A DNA stretch of 64,000 bases from Haberlea rhodopensis (GCA_907163345.1 CAJQUN010000129.1:1674001-1738000); one strand, 5' to 3'. Numbered from the stretch's first letter, positions 1 to 11,930 are shown. Translations and numbers: made by a program. Notes: a model not told the origin generated them from the letters alone.

Positions 1-23
1 CAAACAACATCAGCTAATTTCAA

Positions 24-1457
24 TTGCTACAGATGATGATCCTGATAATTTTTTCAGTTCTATGCTCACTATTTATCTTCCGATTGTTTCTGCATCGCAG
101 TGGTCTCATATATGTGGTGAGGAAATTTGTGGACTGGGTCAACGACGGAGTTCACGTCAATCTACACCTCAAAATCCCCGAGTTCAACGATTCCACCCAC
201 CACGAAAACCAGTTCTTTCGCCGGGTCTCGCTGTACCTCAATTCTTTGGCTTCCTTAGAAGACTCCGATTTCACCAATCTCTTCCCCGGGAAAAAGCCAA
301 ACGACATCGTTCTGTCTATCGACGATGATCAGGTTATCCACGATTCGTTTCTCGGAGCCAGGGTTTCATGGCTCTATAGAGTCCAAAGGGATTCTGAAAA
401 CCAGGTCGTTTCTCGAAGCTTCGTGTTGAAAATCAAGAAAAAGGATAAGCGTTGGGTTCTGAAACCTTATCTACAACGCATACATACTGTTTCTGATGAT
501 ATGGATCAGAGGAAAAAAGAATTGAAGATTCATAATAACATCAATGGTAGGTGGAAATCGGTTCCGTTCCATCATCCCTCTAGTTTCGACACGATCGTTA
601 TGGACCCGGATTTGAAAAACAAAATCCGGTGCGATTTGGAGACGTTTCTCAGGTCTAAGCAGTATTACCACAAGATAGGCCGCGTTTGGAAACGCATCTA
701 TCTGCTGTATGGCCCTTCCGGCACCGGCAAATCCAGTTTCATAGCCGCCGTGTCGAATTTGCTAGGTTACGACGTGTACAACGTTAATCTATCTCAGGTG
801 GCGGATGATTCTGATCTCAACACGCTTCTGTTGCAAACCGCGTGCAAATCTTTGATCGTGGTTGAACATCTGGATCGTTACATTTCGGAGAAGTCCGCGG
901 CGAAGATTACGGTATCCGGTTTCCTGAATTTTATGGATGGGATTTTGAATTTCCAAGACGAGAAGATCATGATTTTCACGATGAATAGCAAAGAGGGGAT
1001 TGATTCCGCGTTGTTAAGGCCTGGAAGAATCGATGTTCACATCCATTTTCCTAATTGCGATTTCAATTCTTTCAAAAATTTGGCCTGCAATTATTTAGGA
1101 GTTAAGGAGCACAGATTGTTCCCACAAGTGGAGGAAATCTTTCAGAGCGGCGCCACCATGAGCCCCGCGGAGATTGGCGAATTGATGATAGTGAATCGGA
1201 GCTCTCCGAGTCGCGCGCTGAAATCGGTGATCACTGCCTTGCAATCAAACGGAAGGAACGTCGGAAAATCTGGACTACAGCTGAACAACAGCACCTCCTC
1301 GTCGCCGGTGCCGCCATATGTGGCGGAGGAAACTGGTGGTGTGCCCTGGAAGGAGACAGTGCCAAAAGAGTTCCGGAAGTTATATGGGCTTTTGAGGATG
1401 AAGAGTTGCAAGAAACCTGGATCGTTGGATCATGATGATGAAACGATCGATCGATGA
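24..1457 (+). CDS. BCS1-like AAA-ATPase (At2g46620-type)
   Basis: Single-exon gene of 477 aa, complete from the first ATG. It opens with a hydrophobic segment (about residues 5-24), a likely membrane anchor, followed by the plant AAA-associated N-terminal region (about 25-125) and an AAA ATPase core (about 200-360). The Walker A motif GPSGTGKSS lies near residues 229-237. The Walker B region reads VVEHLDRY, the sensor-1 region IFTMNSK, and the arginine-finger region ALLRPGRID. The family (BCS1-like plant AAA proteins) comprises membrane-bound ATPases of mitochondria, ER or plasma membrane; a specific role is not known from sequence. Odd: the acidic residue after E in the usual VVEDLD is His here. 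The C-terminus after about residue 410 is low-complexity and poorly conserved. Family is clear; subgroup is from recall. Confidence 0.87.
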   Translation: MLQMMILIIFSVLCSLFIFRLFLHRSGLIYVVRKFVDWVNDGVHVNLHLKIPEFNDSTHHENQFFRRVSLYLNSLASLEDSDFTNLFPGKKPNDIVLSIDDDQVIHDSFLGARVSWLYRVQRDSENQVVSRSFVLKIKKKDKRWVLKPYLQRIHTVSDDMDQRKKELKIHNNINGRWKSVPFHHPSSFDTIVMDPDLKNKIRCDLETFLRSKQYYHKIGRVWKRIYLLYGPSGTGKSSFIAAVSNLLGYDVYNVNLSQVADDSDLNTLLLQTACKSLIVVEHLDRYISEKSAAKITVSGFLNFMDGILNFQDEKIMIFTMNSKEGIDSALLRPGRIDVHIHFPNCDFNSFKNLACNYLGVKEHRLFPQVEEIFQSGATMSPAEIGELMIVNRSSPSRALKSVITALQSNGRNVGKSGLQLNNSTSSSPVPPYVAEETGGVPWKETVPKEFRKLYGLLRMKSCKKPGSLDHDDETIDR

Positions 1458-1958
1458 CAATATCTCATGTGGTCGGGTATATAAATTTTGTTTTTTTCAA
1501 TTTTTTTGTTTGGAAGTCAATAATTAAGTGTATTTTACGAAAATTATAGGTAGTTTAATTTCATTTTTCCCTTTCCCATTTGAAGTTGCAATTTATGGCG
1601 CAAGTTTTTTTTAACAATCAAGGAGGGGAAAGTATCGAAGTCAATATCTTTAATATTTTTTATATTGATAAATAGATGATAATTATTCGCAATTAAAAGA
1701 TACTGTAGCAATTCCAAATAAACAACAAAAGGACTTGTAGACAAAAAGTGTTTTAAATTATACATATATATTGTTTTGAAAGACCTATTTTTTAAATTTT
1801 ATAAAAAATATTATTGCCTGAATATTTTATGTTGGCAAAAGGACGTATAGAGTTTTAAATTATACATATATGTATATTTTTTTTCGAAATTTGGAAGATT
1901 TATTTTTAAAATTTTATGCAAAGTATTTAACTGTCATATTAATTTTCATGAATTTAAC
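1458..1958. other. AT-rich spacer
   Basis: 3' flank of the AAA-ATPase gene, with homopolymer runs. No gene or repeat boundary is visible. Confidence 0.5.
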
Positions 1959-2450
1959 AAAGGATGACAATGTGACGCGTTTAAATTCGGACTCTTATTT
2001 AACCCGATCCATTGGGACATGTCTAACCCGCTCTAACGGGTTTTGAAACGGGACGAGGTGAGTCTCAGGTTTGACCAAACCCCATTTTACATATTAATTT
2101 TTTTAAAAAAAATTAATATGAAATATGCATTTCACTTGTTTGCCTGAATCATAACGTGATATTATTTAATTTTATATCAAAATTTATGTGTTCATATTAA
2201 AGAAGTTGGATATTATGAAGGGAATGCTATCAAATTAATAAAGATCTGGTAGCTTAAATTTTTTACAATGCTTATTATAAATTTATTAGAGAAAAATTAA
2301 TTTCTAGCTAATAAATATTTTTTAAAAAAATAACAAAAATCAAGCGGGAAACCCACCGGGTTCCCTCAATGGGCCGGTATGGAATAATTTTCTTGTATCG
2401 GGGCGAGTCCCGGGTTTCGTCAAACCCCCTCTGTCCCATTGTTATCCCTA
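1959..2450. mobile_element. hAT-type MITE with 8-bp target duplication
   Basis: A 492-bp non-autonomous element. The direct repeat AATTTAAC flanks it at 1951-1958 and 2451-2458. The ends are imperfect inverted repeats (AGGATGACAATGTGAC on the left; the reverse complement of the right end begins AGGGATAACAATGGGAC), followed by CGGG-rich subterminal sequence. No transposase is present. A second copy of the family lies in opposite orientation at about 52033-54543, where it is interrupted by another element. Confidence 0.75.
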
Positions 2451-3715
2451 AATTTAACATGGAAATTATTCTGACAGCAACACAAAATATTACGGCAATA
2501 GCGTAACACAAATTTTATTACCATGGCCAGTCCTCATCTCCGTCTTGTCACTCTACCAAACTTTTGATTACGCCTCTGAATAATACACACACGACACACG
2601 TCTCTTTACAAGAAAGTTGTTTACAGCTTTATTATATAATACAAATGTCGCTAACAACATCACTAAGTACTTGATAATCATAACCCTCGGTGGTTGTATA
2701 ATTCTTGACTAGTTAATTAAATACTGTGTCGTGTATGGATTAAGTTCTTTGATTTAAATAATTATTTGCTTTTAAAATTTAAAAAGAAGATTATAAAAGA
2801 TACTGTTATTTTTTATTCTTACATTGTAATGATTTTTGACATAAAAAATTTATATTCTTTTACTTTTAATCTAGTTTGTGAATATTTTTAGTAATTTATA
2901 TTTATGAAACAATTATTCTTTTAATTAAAAATAAATATTAATTCGGTTACTATATAAAATTTTATATACAGGGTGCTTCTTTGATATTAGTACATAGACA
3001 GATATAGTTGGAAGTATTGTGGAGATGATTTCAAGTATAAGTGTAAATGAGGGATAAAGTCTTTGGTGAGAAATGGATTTGGAGGGAAGCTTGTCGTGTA
3101 TTTCATGTAGAAAGACAAAATGAACAAAAGTAAAAGAGACCATGATTGTGATTTGTTTAAAGTTTTAAGATTTATCTTCTTTCCAAACATCGAAATTAGC
3201 AAATTTTATGGCAAGCAACGTCAAATCTAAGCATATTGTGGGTATTGTCAGGTTTGTTTGATAATGCCCTTAAGAGCAGTGTCTTTAAGGGCATCATTAC
3301 CATTCATTTGAAATCTTTTTTTAAAAAAGAAAAAAAAGATTCTAAATGGATGGTGGATGATGCCCCTGAGGGCAGACAATGAAACCGTATTGTCATCTAG
3401 CCTTGTCGACGAGTATCACGATGCTATAACATTTGTATATAGGATGATGATACATATTATTTTTTCAGGGTTACAAGATGCTAGAATGTATTAAAGTAAC
3501 ATATACGTGTGTGACGATTCATGTGACTATTGAATCGATAGAAGATTACTATTTATATTTTTCTAAAAGAATTATTATCTATGTCATGATCCCAACCTAA
3601 TTAAGGCAAGCAGTGTGCCATGAACGCTATGATTGTATTGTTGTTCCTTTCCCAGCATAAATATGGATGTTTGTTGGGTAAAATAAGACACAATCACTGT
3701 GAACTTACTTTTAAG
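2451..3715. other. Intergenic spacer
   Basis: AT-rich, with no gene seen. It contains the short foldback at 3288-3365. ORFs on the minus strand are low-complexity shadows. Confidence 0.5.
3288..3365. repeat. Short foldback hairpin
   Basis: Inverted repeat with GGGCATCATTACCATTCATTT on the left (shortened view) and a matching arm ending GGATGATGCCC on the right, around an A/T-run loop. Arms of about 30 bp carry a few mismatches. A small MITE derivative is likely. Confidence 0.55.
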
Positions 3716-4292
3716 TTATGTTGTATCGATACTCCAAAAAATTTCACGGTCAAGTATCGGATATTTCTGGGATACCGATACGCGCGGATATGACATCGAT
3801 ACGTATCGGATACGCCACATGGCGGATCTGGGGACAAAAAATAAGTATTTATTTCGGATATGCTTCGGATACGGTCAAGATACACCGATGAGACGATGAC
3901 CGTATCAGACACGGGTTAGATACGAGAACTTTCAGAATTTTTTTAAAAAAGTAGGGTTGAAACTGTAATTAAAATTAATTATTTAACTAAAATCCCTATT
4001 TCCTAACCACTTAATGTGTTTATGTCGATTATATGCTTGAAATTTTTATATGTCCTGGATTAATATTTTACCATTTGTCGTGAAGTTGGTGAGTTTGCAA
4101 CTTTATTCTGATTTCTAATGTGTTTAATGTTGATTATATGCTTAAACTTGATTTCTTACAATTATATATTTATATATATATATAAATAAATTAATAAAAT
4201 TTGCCGTATCCGGACGTATCGTATCCTACAAATTTCAAAAATCCCGTGCAGTGGTACCTGTATATGCGTATCCACGTATCTGTGCAACATAG
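3716..4292. mobile_element. hAT-type MITE rich in GATACG motifs
   Basis: A 577-bp element with the perfect 8-bp direct repeat CTTTTAAG at 3708-3715 and 4293-4300. Termini are inverted: TTATGTTGTATCGATAC on the left and the complement of TATCTGTGCAACATAG on the right. The subterminal region is packed with GATACG/CGTATC motifs, as is typical of hAT subterminal repeats. No transposase is encoded; the overlapping ORFs are shadows of the repeat. Confidence 0.78.
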
Positions 4293-4903
4293 CTTTTAAG
4301 CTATATATATCGCAAGTGTGATCCTGCTAAATAAATTTTAAAAATGAATTTTTTTTGGGCCACTATGTAAAATAATCATTGTATGTTAATTAAGCACTTC
4401 ATTAGAATCGGACCTTTTCAAAAAAAATCTATAAATAAAAAACCTTACCTGTGGATGCTCAAAAAAAAAAAAAAAGAACGGATAGATGAAGGACTTGGAC
4501 GAAAGTTACGGGTTCACGCCTCGTCAAGTCGCAATGGATTTAATAAATACATCAATTCATCTCTCCATTTCCATGGGAGCATAATTTCATTCACTAAGAT
4601 GATCCTTTTTTTCGTTTCTTTTCATTCTCATCAAGGGGAGATTTTCATTAAAAATATCTCGGAGTTCATTAAGAAGAATCGGGAAAGTGCTCGAAACAAA
4701 TATCTTTTACAATATGAAATAGATTACACCTATTAAGCCAAAACCTTGTTGTCGAACTTAGTTTTTCGAAACAATTATGTTATTAATTATTTTTGGAACT
4801 AACTGCAAATCTCATAACAACATTATATTTTCCATTGCTAACGCGCTATAATCCATTAAAATATTCTATAATTTAGGGAGAATGGAGAAACCTGAAAAAA
4901 AAA

Positions 4904-4952
<49 letters not shown>

Positions 4953-5099
4953 CAATAAAAATATCATTAAATTTTAGTGGTGATAATCTAGTCACCGCAT
5001 GTGGAGCTTCGACTTCAAAAATAAAATATTACTCGGATTTTTTTGGTGAAATGAGTACGTAATAAGATTGTGGGGTGTGAATCATGTAAATTGGCAAAT
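4293..5099. other. Spacer with (TA)n microsatellite
   Basis: No gene seen. A (TA)n run of about 45 bp occupies 4906-4949. The 117-aa ORF at 4383-4736 has no recognisable domain and is lysine-rich because of A runs, so it is probably spurious. Confidence 0.5.
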
Positions 5100-5106
5100 G
5101 CCAATT

Positions 5107-5266
5107 AATGGGCCCAATAGCTTTTTGGATGTATGATTGCACGAGTTGTTTCATGGGCCTTTATTTTGTTTTGTATTTTAAGTTGCAGCCCATGGGCTTC
5201 AACATTCGAAGTCCATTTCTTTTGCAAGTTCCATCTTCCAACGATTCACATCGCGGGGCTAGGGTT
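5107..5266 (+). promoter_or_regulatory. RS31 promoter: site II motifs and telo-box
   Basis: TGGGCC at 5109-5114 and 5154-5159, GCCCA/TGGGCT at 5188-5198, and a telo-box-like TAGGGTT at 5260-5266 lie 170-330 bp upstream of the RS31 start codon. Site II (TGGGCY) plus telo-box is known from promoters of plant housekeeping and RNA-processing genes. The role here is inferred from motif and position only. Confidence 0.55.
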
Positions 5267-5438
5267 CTTGAGTTTCTGATTGAATTTACGAAGTCAGAGG
5301 TAATATCCCTTTCGTATCTTGTGATAGAATCAGTAGGACGATGTTTTATTGTGTTTTCACGTTCGCGATGATTGTTTTATTGGGTACGATTATTCATGTG
5401 TACCTTCTGTTTTCCGAAGGTAAAGTCTTTGAGGTAAG

Positions 5439-7710
5439 ATGAGGCCGATTTTCTGTGGAAATTTTGAGTACGAGACTAGGCAATCGGACTTGGAGCGATT
5501 GTTTTCCAAATACGGAAGGGTTGACCGCGTCGACATGAAATCTGGTACTCCAAGAAGATTTAATTTATGTCGCGGATTGATTTATTTAAATTGGACTCTT
5601 TGGCTGTTTAATTCTTATTATTCGCGAGGATATATTATTTTCTGTTTGATGTTCTCTGGATGTTTTTTCTTCTTGCTGTCATGTATTTAAAGTGTTATGT
5701 ATGATCTTTCTAGAGTGTATAGTTGAACGCGTTTTTTCTTGTGTTCATGATATTTATTTCACAGTAATTGGAAATTGTTCTGGTAATTGGTTCTAGAATC
5801 TTAATTTTTTAGAGTTGTTCGAGATTCGTGGAACTGGTTCTGGTTGTTGGTTTGTATGGTTCTCTTAACTGTGCTAAGTCCAACAAACAACTGATAAGTT
5901 TCCTTTATGACATTTTTTTTCCTCTACACATGAAACTATCCCTCCAATTGTGAGTGAGTAAATTCATTGACTGGAAAAGGTTGAAAATGTAATGGCAGGA
6001 AAGTAGAATATTTGTCGGAGAAGATCTCCATGTTTAAGTGTTTGTTTTGATGCAGGAACATTTGCTAAGGGAAAATGAGCTTCTATACCGGCTTGCAGGC
6101 TTCTCTGCAATAAAAACTTCTAATGCCAAGGCTACTTAACTGCTCTCCTAATTGCAGATGGAAACATTCTACATATCTGTCACCCAATCTTCCCTTTCTC
6201 TTACTTGAATGCATAAAGTTGCTCTTTCACCAAAATGGTAATGATGAGGTCTATGAATTCTTCATGTCATGCCTACCTATAGTGATAGGGGTTCAATGTG
6301 TCAAGTTCATCATCTCATGCCTACCATCACTAATGATAAGGCGATCGATGAGGTCTATCTTGCCATTTCTTCAATGTACTGAACTCTGTGCTGAAATTGA
6401 TGAAGCATGCTTAGCAATGACTACTGAGGCCTGACACAATGGATCTAGCATTTACTTGCCTACATCATAATTCGTCTTGCTTTAGTTCTTCATGCAATGC
6501 CTCTACATTCTTACTTTCGTCAGAACCTTCACATATCTGCAGGTGTTGTATGTTATTTAATTTTCCACCAGGAAAATTATCCTGACTTAGCTGATGAAAC
6601 TTTCCAATACAAGGCCTGTTACGTTCGTGCTATGCCTTACTTCTGCTTCTCATGCTTTCTTCGCCTGCAGGATTTGCTTTTGTGTATTTTGAGGATGAAC
6701 GTGATGCTGATGATGCCATTCGTGGTCTTCACAATATACCTTTTGGCTATGACAGGCGCCGCTTGTCGGTAGAATGGGCAAGGGTATGCTTCCTTGTTAA
6801 CAGGTTTATCAATGTTTCTGCATGTATCCTTATGTTCAACATGAACCAGTTGATGCTGATTGTTTCCTCCTGGGACACAAAAATATATGATTATGCCTTT
6901 TCCTCTTGGGCTATTTTTGTTTGTAACTGTTAAGAATATTGATGTGGTTGTTGTTCTGATAGGGTGAGCGTGGTAGACATCGTGATGGCAGGGCAGCAAA
7001 TCAGAGACCTACGAAAACCTTGTTTGTTATCAACTTTGATCCTGTGCGTACTAGGGACCGAGACATAGAGAGACACTTTGAGCCTTACGGGAAGGTTCTT
7101 AACGTACGGGTTCGTCGGAATTTTTCATTTGTGCAATTCGAAACACAGGAAGAAGCCACAACGGCTTTGGAATGCACACATATGAGGTATCTTTGACATT
7201 TGATTTGGTTGGTGATTGTGTTATCAGTTATGTATATAGCATGACTATCTTACACTTTGATTTTACTTTCTACATCTCTTGGTTTGACAAAATGCATTGC
7301 GAATTTGCAGTAAGATACTAGATAGGGTGGTTTCTGTTGAATATGCTCTGAGAGATGATGATGAGAAGGGGAGCGGACGAAACAATAGCCCCAAAAGGGA
7401 TTATGGAAGGCGTGGAGGTAGTCCTTACCAGAGATCACCAAGTCCAGGGTATCGCCGGAGTCGACCAAGTCCTGATTATGAGCGAGCTCGAAGCCCTGTT
7501 TATGATACGTATAATGGTCCTTCATTTGACAGGGCCAGGAGTCCAGAGTATGCAAGATACAGGAGGTAAATTAATTCCAGGTGATATTTTTTCGAAATGG
7601 TGTAAACTTTTTGTTGCAATACTAGCGATTTCATAAAGCATCTCACACAGCAAATTGTATATTTACTTGTTTCATGTTCCTTCTACAGTAGGTCACCTGT
7701 CCGAAGGTGA
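5439..7710 (+). CDS. RS31: SR splicing factor RS31-like, 239 aa
   Basis: Five coding exons with GT-AG junctions: 5439-5544, 6671-6783, 6963-7186, 7311-7565 and 7689-7710. Together they make 720 nt, encoding 239 aa. Two RRMs: RRM1 starts MRPIFCGNFEYETRQSDL and holds the RNP1-like FAFVYFED; RRM2 has TLFVINFDP and FSFVQFE. The C-terminus is rich in RSP/SPXY repeats and ends SRSPVRR, the plant RS subfamily pattern. RS proteins are nuclear serine/arginine-rich factors that guide spliceosome assembly and alternative splicing. The first coding intron is long (1,126 bp); the equivalent intron in Arabidopsis RS31 is the alternatively spliced one. A 5'UTR intron is likely, with donor near 5300 and acceptor between about 5418 and 5435. 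Confidence 0.92.
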
Positions 7711-9075
7711 AAAGCTTAATGGGGTTGTGCTGGGCAAATGGTGGTTGATTTTCTTTCTACTTTGCTGTGGCAGTCTGTGATATTCTACTTCGTAACTAGA
7801 CTTGGACATACCTACTCCATCTGTACTTTTAATTCAATTGAATCTGATGGTCTGGTAGAATCTTATAATTGGTAACAGTTTGTAACGGATCATGTGGAGT
7901 TTCTAGTATGCAAATGTTACTGTGGAATCTCATATTTGTTTTCTGCTTTATGATGAATTTTGCCATCTGTGTGGAAGAAAATAGTTCCACTTGTTTCATT
8001 GGGGATTAAGGAAGGTTAGAATCATAAAGAAAATATGTGTGAATAATTCTGAAGCTGAGTAGAGCATAAAACTGTTGAGGTGCGATTGATAATATTCACT
8101 TGGCGTGTACATTACATCTTTGCAATGGTAGTGGATAAACATGATTGGATTGCTAATGTTCTATTTTTCAATCTTATTCGCAAAGATAATTTTTTTAACA
8201 AAAAACTCACGTTTCGACATAGTCATTATACTTTAGTTCACTTTTTCAAATATTTTAGATTGTTATTATATAAATTTTGGTCAAATACATCATAGTTTAA
8301 ACAAGTATGAGGATTGACTTGGTTCCTATTTTAATGGTCAATGCTAAGTTGTGCCACACAGTTGTGTAACCGTGCAAGAAGAATAAGAGCGCGCCATATC
8401 ATCTATTTCCATATGGTTATGAATAATTATTGTCATGGTGGATGTACGCATTGATTTTTATAGATAATGATTAAAGATACTGTCTTAATTTTGTTCTGAT
8501 AAAAATAATGAAAAGTCGATTATATGAAAGAATTATCAGAGGAGTTGGGGATCAATTATTAGTATTTAAAGTGTTAGTAACGGGCTAAAATGTTTGTTAA
8601 GTTGGGTGAAACACACACGATGTAGTTTGAAACTAAGTCACATAATCCTCTTATCACCCTCTACGCACTAGCGCTCTGATCGTAATTTGATAAACTGAGA
8701 GCGCGTGCGTCGCTTCAAGGTGAATTAAGATTTTCTAATTCATACACTAAGATTTTGTGATTCGTGCACTAAATTTTAATAAGTCGTGTACTAAGGTTTA
8801 CTAAATAATGTTAAACCTTCTTATTTCTCTGAATTTTTTATTATTATAAAAGTACAATAATTTCTCCGATTTTAGGTTCAGATAAATTTTCATGGTTTCT
8901 AACGTCTTTGGGTTGATAAGAAAATTCTATTTTATGATAATTAGATAAATAGCCTTTGAAGTAGTTATTCTATAATATTTATGATATTATGATATCCTAA
9001 TAAAATTTATGTAATATATATGAGATATAATTATCAAACTTTTTTATAATAGAAAAATATATGTGCACCGTATTT
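7711..9075. other. RS31 3' flank and spacer
   Basis: Probable 3'UTR to about 8000, then AT-rich DNA without a recognisable gene. Confidence 0.45.
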
Positions 9076-9245
9076 AGAGGGTGGGCAAATAATTTCGGGT
9101 ATCGGGTATCCGATCCGATCGGGTCGGGTCGGGTTTAAAAAAAAATCGAAAAGCGGGTAAAATCCAAACCCGACCAAAATATTTCGGGTTGGTGTCGGGT
9201 TCCTTATTCAGAACCCGAAAAAATTTCGGGTACTCGAACCCGAGA
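9076..9245. mobile_element. Fragment of a CGGGT-rich hAT-like MITE
   Basis: Starts GAGGGTGGGCAAATAATTTC and carries runs of CGGGT and its complement ACCCG, the subterminal style of GGGTGGCAAT hAT MITEs. No clear right terminus or target duplication, so it is probably truncated. Confidence 0.4.
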
Positions 9246-11007
9246 ATGTAATGGTCATAGGCTTTTAAATTTCACGGCACATCGCTTCACTAGTACCGGA
9301 AACCCACACCTGATACCCCAATTCGAAACCCTTCAAATTAATGCCAAAATCTCAATTCTCGCCACTTCTCTTCGGGGCTCCATACTCCACCTCCCACTCA
9401 CGCCGTCCGCCCTCGCCAGTCGCCTCAACGTCCGCACTTCGCAGCCCACCCTAGCCTCATCGTCCACATCTTCTCACTCGACACCAACTGTAAGCGTAGA
9501 GGCGCAGATGGCTGATTGACGTAAGGTAAGGACTAAGGAGGTTAATCTCTTTTAGGTTTTCTTAAGTAGTGTGAAAAGTGAATGATCGGATATTGTGATG
9601 TGAGGAGTATATCGTTTTTTGCATGTTATTTGACAAATTTGGGAATTTGTCATGATAAAAGTCTGCACTCTCTATGTACAAAATAAAATATTTTAAACTA
9701 CATACTTAACATAATTGTCTATTATATCCTTCTTGTCTTCCCCCAATTTCATTTCATTATTTCTTCGTCTTCTTCATTGTCGATGGATTCCCAATTTCCC
9801 ACAAAAAATCGTTATTATTCTCTTTCCCAGTAATCTTTTTTTCCCCAAATTTAATTTTTGCTCAACCGGATCCGAGTCATTCCCAATTCTGAGATACTTT
9901 CTCTTCTTCCTTTTCCATAGTAATCTTTGTTTCCCCCCAAATTTAGAGTTTTTGCCTATTTCCAGTCATTTTTGCTTATTCATTACGATATTTTGGGACA
10001 ATGTATATTTCTCTTCTGTATTTTGCACTGAAAGAGCTATTGATGTTACTTCTTCAATTGATGGTCAGTATGTTTGACTTTAATTCTTTTGATCATCATT
10101 CAGAAAAATCGTACCCTCTCGTTGATTTCAATTTCCAAATGTTAAGCATCTGTCTTCAGAGATTGAACTCTTCTTTTTCGACGATGGATCACTGGTTTAC
10201 TTTCTTCCAACTTCATTTCTTCATCTTCTCCTCAACTTTCTTCACTGTTGTTTCCTCTATCGACTCTCGTCCATCTTTTTATCCTGATTTTCTTGTCTTT
10301 GTTCTGTATGACATTGTGATGTTCATTTGTGAAGGGTGGTTTGGGTCGTCTAACACTGCTACATGGACGTAGTTTGATGGAATGACAAATAAAATAATTG
10401 AATTTAAGTTGAGGGTAATTCTCACATCTAACCAATTCATAAGCTGCATCCAGGCTACGGCCGATGACCATTGTGACCTTCAAGAAAGAAACAGAGCCCC
10501 CAAAAAAGATTAAATAAAAATTGGATCATGACTCAAAGAATGAAAAGCATACTTTGAGGTACTCATTTTCTCGTCTTTCTTCTATATGGCAAGTGTTGCT
10601 ATCATGTATCTAATCACCGAATTTGTGTAGGCAGTCCTCTTATTGGCTTCAACAGCAAGGTTGCGACTTGATAATAATCCAAGTATTCTTATATATGTCA
10701 AAAATCAAGAATGATGCTGGATTACCCTCTTAAGAGTCTGAGTTTTCAAGAGTGGTATTTTTTATCATATTAATTTCATACAAATATGAAAATGTCCATC
10801 ATCGATATTATATGCACGCTCGTGGCCCCCTGTCAGCATTACTTGTGAGGAGATGCGATAAAACTATAAAGCTATAGTAGTTTGTTATCAACTCGTGATT
10901 TTTTTTTTTTTTGAAATTACAGATTTGTGATTAGAATTGCTTATTTCATTGAGTGTGTCTTGTTTGTGATGCTTATTTTTAATTATACATTTTCTTTTTT
11001 GTGATAG
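9246..11007. other. Spacer with gene-like GC islands
   Basis: 9290-9540 is GC-rich and pyrimidine-rich like a 5'UTR but has no convincing ORF. 9715-10372 is C/T-rich and holds an internal imperfect duplication around 9820-9960 (AGTAATCTTT...CCCCAAATTTA). ORFs there have Phe/Ser-rich composition and are probably artefacts. Confidence 0.4.
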
Positions 11008-11193
11008 CAAGCATTTTTGTGTTGGGTGAATGAAGCAACCCTCAAAGCAAAGGTTTGCCCTTTGTACTGCTTGGATATGGAATACATGACTTGCAATGTC
11101 ATAAGAGTGAATCGAGCCAGTTGCAACTGCTGCCTGACGCCAAAGGAGTGTATACTTCACCTTTCCGATGGGAACTCGGTGTCTTGTGGCTAA
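11008..11193 (+). CDS. Potato proteinase inhibitor II-like exon (partial gene)
   Basis: 62 codons to a TAA, preceded by TTTTTTGTGATAG, a good 3' splice site. The predicted peptide has eight cysteines in the Pin2 spacing: C-x3-C-x7-C-x9-C-x-C-C-x5-C-x11-C. It contains VCPLYC, EYMTC, CNCC and LSDGNSVSC. Pin2 proteins are secreted serine-protease inhibitors with four disulfides, and their genes usually have one signal-peptide exon before the inhibitor exon. I could not find that first exon with confidence within the preceding kilobase, so the gene may be intact with an unrecognised exon 1 or an orphan remnant. Confidence 0.55.
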   Translation, partial: QAFLCWVNEATLKAKVCPLYCLDMEYMTCNVIRVNRASCNCCLTPKECILHLSDGNSVSCG

Positions 11194-11369
11194 GAAATGC
11201 AAGTTTTTGTCAAGAATATAATTAATTTATATGTTTATCAATGTAAGAACACATGAATAAAACTCTAGGATCTTGTGAACAAAATTATAATATGTACACT
11301 CAGTGCATTGTTTATTTAGCCAATTATACCCTGTCGTATAGCTGTAGAGAGATACATTGACATGCTTAT

Positions 11370-11930
11370 ATACAAAACGTGTCCGAGAAATCCGCGTCCA
11401 TTATTACACGTTTGTTTACGCCGGTTGATTTGTCAGTTATGTCAGGGTCTTCCGCTACCCTTTGACCAGTATGCCGAGCAGGTATTGTTGTTCTTCGGGC
11501 AACTTGTGTTTGGGGCTTTTTGTTCGGGATACCTCTTGCTCGGCTATGGCATGAGATTTTACCGAAGAAACTGACTTATCATATGACATGATCTCACCCC
11601 ATGAAGTAAAGCGAGACGAGAGTATTGAAGTCTCGTTTTATCATCTCGAGGTAAAATCCACATTCTGACCTGCTCGGGGTTTTTTACCGCTCTTTTTTCC
11701 CTTCCAACGTTTTCAAAACGCCGCGTGACGTTTAGCTTCCCGAGGCTCATCTATAACTGTTCATTAGATTTATTTTGGACGGTGCATATCAAATGACGGT
11801 TCAACGGTTCCCTCTATAAATACTCCATCACCCCCTTCATTTTACTCGCCTGCTTCATTATAGTTCCGAGCTAGCATCAGACAAGCGAGCACTTCTTTCT
11901 TTCAGAATTTCCAGCACTCGATTAATCAGT
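11370..11930 (+). promoter_or_regulatory. Gypsy-type LTR/U3-like segment with TATA box
   Basis: About 210 bp from 11376 is repeated diverged at 47570-47780 (shared GTCCGA.AAATCCGCGT, CGCCGGTT.ATTTGTCAGT, GACTCATC-like end). A TATAAA at 11815-11820 precedes the gag start by about 110 bp. Matches the upstream regulatory part of an LTR retroelement; LTR ends were not found. Confidence 0.5.

Noticed and set aside
9715..10372. Overlapping ORFs of 120 and 123 aa
   Set aside because: Pyrimidine-rich DNA gives Phe/Ser/Leu-rich peptides. No domain, no splice support.
10439..10483. Possible 45-bp minus-strand exon (VTMVIGRSLDAAYEL) flanked by AG and GT
   Set aside because: Protein-like, but no partner exons could be linked and no family is recognised.
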